NCBI GenBank assembly: GCA_029261165.1
Contig: JAJDBV010000004.1
Location: 1-64,000, forward strand
From: Nitrospirota bacterium
GTDB taxonomy: Bacteria > Nitrospirota > Nitrospiria > SBBL01 > JAADHI01
Reading direction: 5' to 3'
DNA: 64,000 nt
Positions within the stretch are counted from its first letter, which is position 1; each line of letters begins with the position of its first letter. The notes beneath the pieces were generated by a model that worked only from the letters and a program-made list of their open reading frames with translations, was not told the DNA's origin and did no database searches. Positions 32,757 to 41,537 of this stretch are shown here, piece by piece. Made by a program: the position numbers and the translations under genes.

Positions 32757-34617
32757 ACTAAATGCCGATCAACGTGACGTGGTGGAGACCCGTGACGTCC
32801 CGATCCTGGTCCTGGCCGGACCCGGCACGGGGAAGACACACACCATTGTCGAGCGGATTGCTTCGCTCATACAGGAGGGTGAGGATCCCGACCGGATCTT
32901 AGCGATTACCTTTACGAACAAGGCGGCCCAGGAGATGAAATCGCGTGTCCTGAAAATCACGGGGAAAAAGCCCTCCTGGATCCGGACGATTCATGGGGCC
33001 TGCGCCCAGATATTACGCGCTCATATTCATAAACTGGGGTACACGAACGCATTCCAGATCGCTTCGACTGAGTATGCCGTCAAAATGCTCAAGGCCGTCA
33101 TCCGGGCGAAGGACCTCTCCGAGGTTGCCTGGAACCCCTCCGATCTGGCCCGGAAGATCGCCCGGATCAAGTCATCCGGAGACCCCAAGCCTGCGGCGGA
33201 TAAGATCGAGGATCCGACCGTTGCCGACATCTTTACTGCTTACCAGGAAAAGATGAAGGGACAGGGCTGCATCGATTTCGATGATCTGGTTTATCTTACC
33301 TTGAAGATCTGTGTGGAGGATGCGGCCGCATTGGCCGGGATCAGGGGCGAATGGCGGCATCTGATCATCGACGAATTCCAGGACTGCGACATTACACAGT
33401 ATGAACTCATTTCGTTGTTAGGCCGAGACAAAGGGATCGTGGCCGTTGGAGATGACGACCAGTCGATCTATTCCTTCCGGTCTTCAACCCCTGAAGTCCT
33501 CCGGATGTTTGACGAAGACTTCCGGCCGAAGATCATCACACTCAAGACAAGTTATCGTCTACCCCGGGTCGTTCAGGAGGCGGCATCCGCCTTGATTAAA
33601 AACAATCTGAACCGGTATGAGAAAGAAATTTATTCGGCCCAAGCGACAACCGGTCATCTGGAGGTGCGCGGCTTCGGTGCCGAGTCTGAAGAGGCCGATT
33701 TCGTCGCCGCCAGGATTCAGCGCTTGCTCACCGAGGGGATCGTGCCCGAGGAGATCGGTGTCCTGGCCCGACGGCATGCAGAGCTTGCCATGGCGGAAAC
33801 GGCCCTGAAGCGATTGAAGATCCCGACACGAAAGACGGGAGAGCGATCCTTTTACGAACATAGAGAAGTGCGGGACATGCTGGCCTATCTTACCGTCATC
33901 GCACTGCCGGAGAATTCGGCGGCCTTCGAGCGGGTCCTCAAGATCGAGAAAGGGATCGCCCATCGGGTCGTCGACCTGATTGAGGATATCTCGGAGCGGA
34001 ACGATGTCGGCCTCTATCAGGCCGCGGAGATCGCCGTAGAAAATCACTACATCACTGAAGGGCCGCAGAATCAGATCAAACAGCTCTTCGGGCGCTTTGA
34101 AACCCTTCGTTCAAAGGTCTCCGGCTATTGCATCTCCGACCTGATGCGTGCCGCCGCGATGGAATTCGACACGCTCCAGCATCTTAAGACCCTCTCCCGT
34201 GGCCAGACCAACTTTGAAAAGCGGATCCTGCACCTGAAAGAGCTGGCGCAAATGGCCGACCGCTTCGAGCTGCAGTCCGGGCCCGGATTGATCAATTTCA
34301 TCAATGAAATGGCGATTGCGGCGATACGGGGAGGGATCGTAAAAGAAAATAAGGAGATCCGTTTGGTCACCCTGCATGGCGCAAAGGGCCTGGAGTTTCG
34401 TGTGGTCTTTCTTATGGGGGCGAGTCAGGGGAATATCCCGCACGTGAAAGGGGAGGTGGAAGAGGAGCGCCGACTGATGTATGTCGGGATCACCCGGGCG
34501 AAAGAACAGCTCACGATCACGCATGCCCGTTATGTCGGGAATGAGGTCCGGCAGAGATCCCTGTTCATCGACGAGATGGGACGGCCCTTTAAGGGAGAAG
34601 AGGCCATCCGGGGATAA
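32749..34617 (+). CDS. UvrD/Rep-family SF1 helicase
   Basis: 622-aa 3'-5' DNA helicase. Motif I AGPGTGKTHT (23-32), Ia ITFTNKAAQEM, II IIDEFQDC, III VGDDDQSIYSFR, IV LKTSYRLP, V VTLHGAKGLEF and VI YVGITRAKEQL are all visible in order, so the enzyme looks functional. It starts on TTG after GGAGG and overlaps the primase stop by 8 bases, suggesting a replication operon. The same frame extends 220 bases upstream without a start signal and inside the primase gene. Confidence 0.92.
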   Translation: MDELNADQRDVVETRDVPILVLAGPGTGKTHTIVERIASLIQEGEDPDRILAITFTNKAAQEMKSRVLKITGKKPSWIRTIHGACAQILRAHIHKLGYTNAFQIASTEYAVKMLKAVIRAKDLSEVAWNPSDLARKIARIKSSGDPKPAADKIEDPTVADIFTAYQEKMKGQGCIDFDDLVYLTLKICVEDAAALAGIRGEWRHLIIDEFQDCDITQYELISLLGRDKGIVAVGDDDQSIYSFRSSTPEVLRMFDEDFRPKIITLKTSYRLPRVVQEAASALIKNNLNRYEKEIYSAQATTGHLEVRGFGAESEEADFVAARIQRLLTEGIVPEEIGVLARRHAELAMAETALKRLKIPTRKTGERSFYEHREVRDMLAYLTVIALPENSAAFERVLKIEKGIAHRVVDLIEDISERNDVGLYQAAEIAVENHYITEGPQNQIKQLFGRFETLRSKVSGYCISDLMRAAAMEFDTLQHLKTLSRGQTNFEKRILHLKELAQMADRFELQSGPGLINFINEMAIAAIRGGIVKENKEIRLVTLHGAKGLEFRVVFLMGASQGNIPHVKGEVEEERRLMYVGITRAKEQLTITHARYVGNEVRQRSLFIDEMGRPFKGEEAIRG

Positions 34618-34648
34618 GGCGCTTTACGTCACGATAGAGAGGATAGGT

Positions 34649-35092
34649 ATGACCCTAAAAATATTGAACGAGATCCATCCCCTGATCGAGGAGGCGTGGC
34701 ATATGGGCTTCGATCCGATTCTGGATCAAACATCTGTTGTTGTCATCGATGCCGTCCCCGTCTCTGGAGAAGAGAATGGCCAGAGAGAACAATTTAGATC
34801 CGATTTGGAAAGACGGATCAGGGACAAAGAGGCGGAGGTGTGTACCTACCTACGCTCCCTTGATGGACTCCGTGTGAAGATCGACAGCAAGATCCTGGGA
34901 GAGACGATCTGGATCGTCGGAAAGAAAGAGATGTTGTCCGGCCTTCCTCACGGTGCGGTCGGTTATTTCCCGCAGGAAGTGATGCGGATCAAGAAGGCGA
35001 AGTGGACGGATGAATGCTTGCGCAAGATCCATCAGATCAAGAAGGTTTTCGGTGGAAGCATCCTTGATGTCCAGAGAAAACCTACCGATTAG
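34649..35092 (+). CDS. hypothetical protein (147 aa)
   Basis: Unrecognised, alpha/beta. It begins MTLKILNEIHPLIEEAWHMG, contains VVVIDAVPVSG and a helical RSDLERRIRDKEAEVCTYL, and ends in basic helices (KKAKWTDECLRKIHQIKK). It lies 31 bases after the helicase and before a strong terminator, so it closes the replication operon. It may be an accessory replication or nucleotide-binding factor, but nothing proves it. Confidence 0.6.
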   Translation: MTLKILNEIHPLIEEAWHMGFDPILDQTSVVVIDAVPVSGEENGQREQFRSDLERRIRDKEAEVCTYLRSLDGLRVKIDSKILGETIWIVGKKEMLSGLPHGAVGYFPQEVMRIKKAKWTDECLRKIHQIKKVFGGSILDVQRKPTD

Positions 35093-35127
35093 AGAACAAT
35101 AATAACAGACAGACCTTATGTTCATTG

Positions 35128-35158
35128 AAGGCCCTGGGATCTCCCAGGGCCTTTTTTT
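35128..35158 (+). terminator. intrinsic terminator
   Basis: AAGGCCCTGGG pairs with CCCAGGGCCTT across a 4-base loop and continues as eight T residues: a very strong terminator ending the primase/helicase operon. Confidence 0.9.
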
Positions 35159-35191
35159 TCAGAGGACGTTTTTCTTAAATGAGGGGTTCAA

Positions 35192-35356
35192 ATGAGCGAA
35201 TCAAGATTTCCGGTATCAAGGGGTGGCCTTGACCATGACAGGAAAGAGGTCGAGAGAGAGCATAAAAGAATGCAGGATGCCATCAAGAAAGCAAAAAGGC
35301 TACCCATCGATGACTGCATCAAGCGATTAAAGGAGATCCGCCACGGGATGTTCTGA
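35192..35356 (+). CDS. 54-aa charged hypothetical protein
   Basis: Highly charged helix (DRKEVEREHKRMQDAIKKAK) ending RLKEIRHGMF. No recognised family and only a weak ribosome-binding site (GAGGGG, about 8 bases). Its position between a terminator and the Ycf46-like gene suggests it opens the next transcript. Confidence 0.5.
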   Translation: MSESRFPVSRGGLDHDRKEVEREHKRMQDAIKKAKRLPIDDCIKRLKEIRHGMF

Positions 35357-35430
35357 TCATCCCGACGGAATGATTTGAATGATGAACATAAACGTAAACT
35401 AAATCGAAAAAACAATGAAGGAGTCGATTC

Positions 35431-36867
35431 ATGACCGAATTTAAAACCTACCTACAAGCAGGTTATCCCGCATTGTATGTGCAGACGCTTGAGCCTGCCC
35501 GCGCTATCGAGACGATGTCGCAACAGGTTCTTAAGGCGCAGGGCCATCCGTATGTTTGGGATATTCAGAGCGGAGTTATCAATCAATCGACCGGTGAAAA
35601 GGTCGCCGATCAGGCCGATCCGAACGCGGCGGTGCAGTGGATTGCTGATGCGCCGGAAAATGCGGTCCTCTTTGTCTGGAACTTCCATCACTTCCTCCCT
35701 TCGATCGAGATCATACAGGCCGTTCAAAACGGTCTCGATCTGTGGAAATCGAAAGGTCAGTGCCTGGCCGTTGTCGCGCCGAAGGTTCAGATCCCGGTGG
35801 AGCTGGAACGGGTCTTTACGCTGATCGACTTTGCGCTTCCGGATCAGGAGGCCTTAGATCGTATTCTTTCAGACGTCGCCTCCTCGGCGTCGCTCCCAGT
35901 TCCGGAACAGGCCGACAAGATTCTCGATGCCGCGATGGGGCTGACGGCCTTTGAGGCGGAAAACGCCTTCGCCCTCTCGGTCCTCGATCCCGAGCCCTTC
36001 TCCTGCAAAGTCATCGCGTCGCAGAAGGCCCAAATGGTGAAGAAGAACGCTTCGATTGAAATCCTCACCTCGACCGATCGTTTTGAGTCCCTCGGCGGTC
36101 TGGAACAGCTCAAGACCTTTGCCCTTCAGATTGCTCCTTCCCCCCTTGCGCGGGGCCTCCTGCTGCTCGGCGTGCCGGGCTGCGGAAAAAGCCACTTTGC
36201 CAAGGCCTTGGGAGGGGAACTCGGTGTCCCGACCCTCTCTCTCGATTTCGGGCGGCTCTTCGGGTCGCTCGTGGGACAGTCTGAAGAGCGGGTGCGGCAG
36301 GCCCTGGCGGTTGCCGATGCGATGGCCCCGTGTGTCCTGATGATCGACGAGATCGACAAAGGACTCTCCGGCGTGGCCTCTTCCAACCAATCGGACGGCG
36401 GTGTCGGGTCCCGTATCTTCGGTGCCTTTCTGACCTGGCTGAACGATCATGAAAGCCGGGTCTTTGTGGTGGCCACCACGAATAATATCTCCCAGCTCCC
36501 GGCTGAATTCCTGCGGGCGGAGCGATGGGACGGTCTCTTCTTCGTCGATCTTCCTACGATTGGAGAGAGAGAGACGATCTTGAAGATTCACGCCAGGGAA
36601 TATGGGATCGCCCTGTCGGATCTTCCCGACATGTCGGCATGGTCCGGGGCGGAGATCAAGTCGCTCTGCCGGATCGCGGCGATGACCCGATCGACCTTGA
36701 AAGAGGCCGCCCGGTATGTCGTGCCCTTATCGAGGAGCATGGGGGAGAAGTTAAAGACCCTTCGGGATTGGGCGATGAGCCGAACCCTCCCGGCGTCTAG
36801 TCCTGTATCAATGCCGGCGCCGCCGGAAAGGAAACGCAAGATGGCCCGAAGAATAATCGACAATTAA
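35431..36867 (+). CDS. Ycf46-like AAA+ ATPase
   Basis: 478 aa. The N-terminal ~220 residues lack motifs and match the non-catalytic part of Ycf46-type proteins (AGYPALYVQTLEPARAIE, FVWNFHHFL). Then come Walker A LLGVPGCGKSHFAKAL, a FtsH/ClpX-style pore-region segment SLVGQSEERVRQAL, Walker B CVLMIDEIDKGL, sensor VVATTNN and arginine finger LPAEFLRAERWDGLFFVDLP. A remodelling ATPase is predicted. It is followed by DUF1257 (Ycf35-like) and DUF2997 genes, the set known from cyanobacteria and from various bacteria and phages, whose joint function is not established. Confidence 0.85.
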   Translation: MTEFKTYLQAGYPALYVQTLEPARAIETMSQQVLKAQGHPYVWDIQSGVINQSTGEKVADQADPNAAVQWIADAPENAVLFVWNFHHFLPSIEIIQAVQNGLDLWKSKGQCLAVVAPKVQIPVELERVFTLIDFALPDQEALDRILSDVASSASLPVPEQADKILDAAMGLTAFEAENAFALSVLDPEPFSCKVIASQKAQMVKKNASIEILTSTDRFESLGGLEQLKTFALQIAPSPLARGLLLLGVPGCGKSHFAKALGGELGVPTLSLDFGRLFGSLVGQSEERVRQALAVADAMAPCVLMIDEIDKGLSGVASSNQSDGGVGSRIFGAFLTWLNDHESRVFVVATTNNISQLPAEFLRAERWDGLFFVDLPTIGERETILKIHAREYGIALSDLPDMSAWSGAEIKSLCRIAAMTRSTLKEAARYVVPLSRSMGEKLKTLRDWAMSRTLPASSPVSMPAPPERKRKMARRIIDN

Positions 36868-36894
36868 CCGTCTTATGATGAAAAGGAGCAGGGC

Positions 36895-37332
36895 ATGTCA
36901 CATATCACAAAGATCGAGATAGAAGTTACAGATCTAGAGGCGCTCAAGGCGGCCTGCCGACGTCTGAAGCTGTCGTTTATCGAAAATCAAAAAACATATC
37001 GATGGTATGGAAGCCGTATTGGGAATGAACCCCTTCCAGAAGGGCTTACATTGGAAGACCTTGGGAAATGCGATCACGCGATCAAGGTGCCGGGGGCATC
37101 TTATGAGATCGGGGTCCGCAAGGATAAAAACCGCCATCGTCTCCTCTGGGACAACTGGAAGGCAGGCGGATTGGAACAGGTCATCGGAAGGGGCGCCGGA
37201 CTTCTGAAACAGGCCTACGGCATCGAGAAGACAAAGAGAGAGGCGCGCCGCAAGGGCTACTCACTCTATGAGACGAAGAACGCAAACGGTTCCATCACCC
37301 TGAAGGTTTCAGTGGGAGGAGAAGCCTCATGA
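36895..37332 (+). CDS. DUF1257 (Ycf35-like) protein
   Basis: 145 aa. It starts MSHITKIEIEVTDLEALKAA and has the family pattern GKCDHAIKVPGASYEIGV, then LLWDNWKAGGLEQVIGRGAG. DUF1257/Ycf35 proteins co-occur with the Ycf46 AAA+ ATPase upstream and with DUF2997 downstream, and are presumed partners. GGAG lies before the ATG. The stop overlaps the next gene's start as ATGA. Confidence 0.85.
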   Translation: MSHITKIEIEVTDLEALKAACRRLKLSFIENQKTYRWYGSRIGNEPLPEGLTLEDLGKCDHAIKVPGASYEIGVRKDKNRHRLLWDNWKAGGLEQVIGRGAGLLKQAYGIEKTKREARRKGYSLYETKNANGSITLKVSVGGEAS

Positions 37333-37523
37333 AGCAGATTCAGATTACGGTTGATCTCGATGGAGAGGTCACAATCAAGGCCGAGGGCTTTGTCGGAAGG
37401 GAATGTAAAGACGCCACCCTCTTTATTGAAAAGGCGCTAGGCTCGGTAACGGGCCGGACATTGACCGGCACCTATTATCAGACCAAAACAGAGAATCGGC
37501 TTCAACAAAAACAGGAAGGGTAG
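37329..37523 (+). CDS. DUF2997 protein
   Basis: 64 aa. The ATG overlaps the Ycf35-like stop (ATGA). The sequence IQITVDLDGEVTIKAEGFVG then CKDATLFIEKALGSV matches the DUF2997 pattern: a beta-hairpin then a helix with a conserved Cys. It is the third member of the Ycf46/Ycf35/DUF2997 cluster. Its precise role is unknown. Confidence 0.8.
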   Translation: MKQIQITVDLDGEVTIKAEGFVGRECKDATLFIEKALGSVTGRTLTGTYYQTKTENRLQQKQEG

Positions 37524-37577
37524 TTAGAAGGAAGCATCAGGATAAAAAGAGTCAATCCGATTTGAGGAGGTTTCAGC

Positions 37578-38471
37578 ATGCATATTTTTGAAAACGGATG
37601 TCTTGTTCAACTTAGTGTTGGCGTCTGGGGGGGAAGAATCAAACTTCCCTCCGCGCTGCTTCAGGTCGACGCCGACCCCACGCTGATCAAGGCCACGAAA
37701 TACTTGGTCGACCGGAGTTGTCTGAAACCGGTCGAGGAGGTCCGGCATCAGGCACGGACCTTTCTCTACAATAAGACGCTCCCTTTTCCGATTCCGGGCG
37801 TCCTCTTTATTCCAAAGACACTCCTGGGTGAAGTGGACGAGGCGTTTCAGCGCTATCAAAAGATCTTTGAGAATAAGGTGGCGGAGTTTGCCGATAATTA
37901 CGATCTCTTCATGAATACCGCCCGGCTTCGCTTGAACGGGCTCTTCAATCCGAATGACTATCCAACAGAGATTCGGTCAAAATTCTCCTTTGCCTGGCGG
38001 TTCCTGGTGGTCGATGCGCCCGGACATAGCGGCGTCCTGACACCCGAGATCTACAACCGCGAGAAGGAGAACTTTCAGAGAACGATCAAAGAATTTCAGG
38101 AGATCGCCGTGACGACCCTGCGGGTCCGGTTTGCCGAGTTGGTCGATCATATAGTCGATCGTCTCTCCGGAGAGAAGAAGGTCTTCCGCGATTCGATGAT
38201 CAACAACATCAAGGAATTTTTGAACGACTTTGAAAAGCTGAACATCAGCAACGATGCTGCCCTGGGAGAAGAGGTGGCGCGCTGCCGGGCCATCCTCTCC
38301 GGCGTCGATCCGAAGGCCCTCAGGTCCGATCAAACCTTCCGCAAGGGGGTCGCACAGCGAATCGGTTCCGTTCAGGAGACCCTCGATCGTATGATGATCG
38401 CGAGACCCAAAAGAAAGATCCGGTTGAATGCACCTCAGGAGGAAGCGAGTGATCATCGCATTCCTGCCTGA
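37578..38471 (+). CDS. DUF3150-like hypothetical protein
   Basis: 297 aa. A long, mostly helical protein with a basic C terminus (RMMIARPKRKIRL). The stretch VSVGVWGGRIKLPSALLQ followed by a coiled-coil-like body (REKENFQRTIKEFQEIAVTTLRVRFAELVDHIVDRL) is compatible with the DUF3150 family often found on integrative elements beside methylase genes. That match is from memory of the pattern and is not secure. The ATG follows GAGGAGG. Confidence 0.55.
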   Translation: MHIFENGCLVQLSVGVWGGRIKLPSALLQVDADPTLIKATKYLVDRSCLKPVEEVRHQARTFLYNKTLPFPIPGVLFIPKTLLGEVDEAFQRYQKIFENKVAEFADNYDLFMNTARLRLNGLFNPNDYPTEIRSKFSFAWRFLVVDAPGHSGVLTPEIYNREKENFQRTIKEFQEIAVTTLRVRFAELVDHIVDRLSGEKKVFRDSMINNIKEFLNDFEKLNISNDAALGEEVARCRAILSGVDPKALRSDQTFRKGVAQRIGSVQETLDRMMIARPKRKIRLNAPQEEASDHRIPA

Positions 38472-38709
38472 CGGAAGCGCCTTCACGCTCTACACGGAGA
38501 CGGTCGATTTGACCGGACTCGGAGATCTCGTCCATCGGAGGGCGTCACATGTCGAGCCGACGGAACAGGGCGGATGGCAGGCGGATCTCTCCCCCGTAGG
38601 AGGACCGCTTCTTGGACCGTTTCAGAAGCGGTCGGAAGCCCTCTCCGCGGAGCAGGACTGGTTGGAAGCGCATCTCATGGAGGTGTGCGGAGGACAGAAT
38701 CAAATATAG
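38449..38709 (+). CDS. small conserved element protein (86 aa)
   Basis: It begins IIAFLPDGSAFTLYTETVDL and carries RASHVEPTEQGGWQADLSPVGGPLLGPF, then RSEALSAEQDWLEAHL, a motif block I associate with short proteins common in plasmids and phages, of unknown function. GTG start after AGGAGG; it overlaps the preceding gene by 23 bases. Confidence 0.6.
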   Translation: MIIAFLPDGSAFTLYTETVDLTGLGDLVHRRASHVEPTEQGGWQADLSPVGGPLLGPFQKRSEALSAEQDWLEAHLMEVCGGQNQI

Positions 38710-38734
38710 ATAGAATGAGGACATGCTCATCTCC

Positions 38735-38774
38735 GGGGGGATCAATAGGCGGCTGTCTATTGACCCCCCTTTTT
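38735..38774 (+). terminator. intrinsic terminator
   Basis: GGGGGG-a-TCAATAG pairs with CTATTGA-c-CCCCC and is followed by five T residues, 15 bases before the methyltransferase-like gene. Confidence 0.85.
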
Positions 38775-38788
38775 ATTGAAAGGAGTTT

Positions 38789-41371
38789 ATGGAAAACAAT
38801 CACTCGAATCAGCTCGACCTGTTCTCGTTTTTTGAAAATCAACCGATAAACGACGCCCCTCTTGAACTATTCCGCCATGAAACGGATGACGCCGAGGAGA
38901 GGGGAACAATCTTCAATTATATTTCTTACCCGGTGTTTCCATCATACTGGGTGACATCATTCTCAGGGACAGAAGATCGGGCCGGACAATATATCGACAC
39001 CGTAGGGGAACTCCTCTCATTTCGAACACGTTTAAACCGCCTGATCGAGGAAACACGGAATGATCCGGACCCTTCTTTGGCAGAAAAATGGCGGGATATC
39101 GGCTCGCTACAGCGAGCCCTTTACTGCCGCTACTCCGGGGAGGGAGGGCTTCCGATCAGCAGCGATTTGGTACGGGCGCAGATCTTATTTATCAGGGATC
39201 ACCAAACGCCTGCGGAGCAGAGAAAACTTCTCTTCGCAGGACTCTACGGCTATCTTGAAGGAGACTTCCCCCTTGTCGTGAGACCGATCATCGAATCGTT
39301 AAGGTTGCAACTCAAGGATTTCTCATCCGGCGAAATCAGCACGGCTCGCATGGAACGTTTCCTTGATTTTCTTTCCGATATCGATGAGAAAACAAACGCC
39401 GATCCCCGGTTTTCACCCTTGAAACGGTCGCTTAACTCAAATGAGGGGAACGGCGCCTATTATTCTCCTGAAGTGTTTCAACACCTGCTTCGTCTCATCC
39501 CGATGACTTCGATCTCAGGGCAGGAGATCAACGTCCTGGAGCCGAATGTCGGAAAGGGGAGTCTGATCCGCCCCCTGGTTCATCGGTCGGGGTTCTTGAT
39601 TTTCGCAAACGATCTCAACCCAATCTCCGCAGAGGTGACGGAGTTGACGACCCGGGTCGATCCCTCTGCAATGGCAACCGCCTGTGAAAAGAGAACCGAG
39701 GTCCCCCCAGCGAGCAATTGCGCCGTATTCAGATATCACACATTTGATCTCCATCGGGCACTCCCGGATCATCAGTTCGATCTGCTCCTCGCCAATCCGC
39801 CCTATATTTTCGACCTGCCGAAGCAGGTGCTTAAACGGGAATTCAATAAACTCGGTTTAACCGGGTCACCGCAAGGGGTCTCATTGACCGCATTTACAAG
39901 AAAAATCCTTCCCCTGAAGCTGCGTGAAGGGGGGATTTCGATCCTCATTACCTCCGCCCGGTCAAGAAATTTCAAACGGGTGAGGCACGTCGGGGGTCTG
40001 ATCAGCCACCCGGTGATGATCCTCGCGATCTCGGGACAGCCTTTTTCTTTCAATGACGCAGCGCTGATGGCGATTTCCATGCCAGCGTATCCCTTTGATG
40101 GGGAGATGATCTCCGAGAAAAGCCAGGTGAAAGCGGAATGTTTTATCTCGATCAATGTCCTGGTCTCTGGCAGAACCGCAAACGGAAAGGATTCTCCCTT
40201 TTCGGAATGCGACATCATCCATCTCGATGTCGAAGATCTTCCCGCCTTTGTCCGGCACTGTCTCAATCCGAATCGCTGGGGTACTTTAGATCGTCAGGTC
40301 TTGGGACCGTCGATGCAGATGCTCCAATCCGCCAATCTGCTCCGGATGTTCCTTCAGCACCAAGAAGCGATACGGAATACTCTTGAATCGGAAATCCGGG
40401 CCGCCAGACGGAGCTATGATTCGATCGGAGCGTCCCGTTATCAAAAATTTCTGAAGGAGATCCAGTCAAAGCGGTTTCACCAGATCGGGTCCTTCGAAAA
40501 ACTGTCCGGCTGGGTCGGTACGCTTGAGAAGCGATGGCGGATCCCCCTCCAGGGCTCCGTCGAGGTCTCCCTGAGAAAAAACTCCTTGAGAAAGGTCTTC
40601 ACGAATCATCGACTGAACCGGAGTCATGGATCCGAGCTTGGGTGCACCGTTAAAAAGGCCTTCCGTTCGATCCTGGCGACCTCCAACCGCTTCCATTCAC
40701 GTATTTATCTCCTCTCCGCGATCTATCCGATCCGGGCGAATACAGCGTTGACCCGGATCGTCGGGGAATACAAGGGCAAGTGTTTTACGACGGCCCATCC
40801 GGTATTAGGCCGCATTCCCTATCCGTTTTCACTCTACCTGCTCAATGAGAGGGAGATCGTCGGCGTCCTGGAAGCATTCCCGGAGATCGAACAGAAACAG
40901 GTCCTGCGGCAACTGCGGCTTAGGGCATCCGATCTCAACAACAACGTCCCGATGTTTAACCGTATCAGTCTTGAAGCCGAGTCCTTGATGAAGCGCTGCA
41001 TCGGGGAGGGATGGTTTGGGGAACTGCGCATGGGGAATCTTCAAGCAAAAGAGAAGGCTGCTTCTCTCCTCCTCTCCGGAAACCCGCTCTGTGCTGCAAT
41101 CGCACAACTCATGCTCTCGATCATTCGGCAGGACGCAGCCGAATTAACCAAGGTCAATCAAGCGATGGAAGGGCTCGATCTGATGGAAAAGCAGAAGAAA
41201 TACCTCCATTACCTTCAGCATTTCAACGAGACAGCCGTCACGCCGTTAAGAACCCGGAATCTTTTGGAGAAGACGGATGCACTCTCAAAAGATATCCGAA
41301 AGGGGATGGAGATTCTAAAAGGACCGGCCAGGCCGGTCAGGAAGATTCGTCCCCTACATCTCGTAAGCTGA
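38789..41371 (+). CDS. N6-adenine DNA methyltransferase-like protein
   Basis: 860 aa. The catalytic DLLLANPPY motif (NPPY at about 336-339) and a SAM-binding region with EPNVGKG (about 251-257) and IFANDLNPISAE place it in the amino-methyltransferase (N6-adenine) class. About 210 N-terminal residues and 450 C-terminal residues are of no recognised domain and may bind DNA or partners. It is much longer than solitary methylases. No matching restriction enzyme is adjacent, although a very large helicase lies 7 kb downstream. AAAGGAG precedes the ATG. It may protect the element or regulate its genes. Confidence 0.75.
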   Translation: MENNHSNQLDLFSFFENQPINDAPLELFRHETDDAEERGTIFNYISYPVFPSYWVTSFSGTEDRAGQYIDTVGELLSFRTRLNRLIEETRNDPDPSLAEKWRDIGSLQRALYCRYSGEGGLPISSDLVRAQILFIRDHQTPAEQRKLLFAGLYGYLEGDFPLVVRPIIESLRLQLKDFSSGEISTARMERFLDFLSDIDEKTNADPRFSPLKRSLNSNEGNGAYYSPEVFQHLLRLIPMTSISGQEINVLEPNVGKGSLIRPLVHRSGFLIFANDLNPISAEVTELTTRVDPSAMATACEKRTEVPPASNCAVFRYHTFDLHRALPDHQFDLLLANPPYIFDLPKQVLKREFNKLGLTGSPQGVSLTAFTRKILPLKLREGGISILITSARSRNFKRVRHVGGLISHPVMILAISGQPFSFNDAALMAISMPAYPFDGEMISEKSQVKAECFISINVLVSGRTANGKDSPFSECDIIHLDVEDLPAFVRHCLNPNRWGTLDRQVLGPSMQMLQSANLLRMFLQHQEAIRNTLESEIRAARRSYDSIGASRYQKFLKEIQSKRFHQIGSFEKLSGWVGTLEKRWRIPLQGSVEVSLRKNSLRKVFTNHRLNRSHGSELGCTVKKAFRSILATSNRFHSRIYLLSAIYPIRANTALTRIVGEYKGKCFTTAHPVLGRIPYPFSLYLLNEREIVGVLEAFPEIEQKQVLRQLRLRASDLNNNVPMFNRISLEAESLMKRCIGEGWFGELRMGNLQAKEKAASLLLSGNPLCAAIAQLMLSIIRQDAAELTKVNQAMEGLDLMEKQKKYLHYLQHFNETAVTPLRTRNLLEKTDALSKDIRKGMEILKGPARPVRKIRPLHLVS

Positions 41372-41470
41372 AAGCCGCGAGATAAGCCTCTCACGATACA
41401 TGACTGTTTAGAAGCTCGGAGAGTTAGAAGTATAGAAATACAAAAAACAGGAAAAAACAGAAACAACTTT

Positions 41471-41515
41471 AGCAGGCCCTCTTCGAACACATCCGAAGAG
41501 GGCCTGCTTGTTTTC
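41471..41515 (+). terminator. intrinsic terminator
   Basis: AGCAGGCCCTCTTCG is a perfect inverted partner of CGAAGAGGGCCTGCT, followed by a T-rich tail. It separates the methyltransferase gene from the PRTRC region. Confidence 0.9.
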
Positions 41516-41537
41516 AGACATAAGGAAGGAGAACGGC

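Noticed and set aside
33559..34047. 162-aa minus-strand frame
   Set aside because: Antisense shadow of the UvrD-type helicase.
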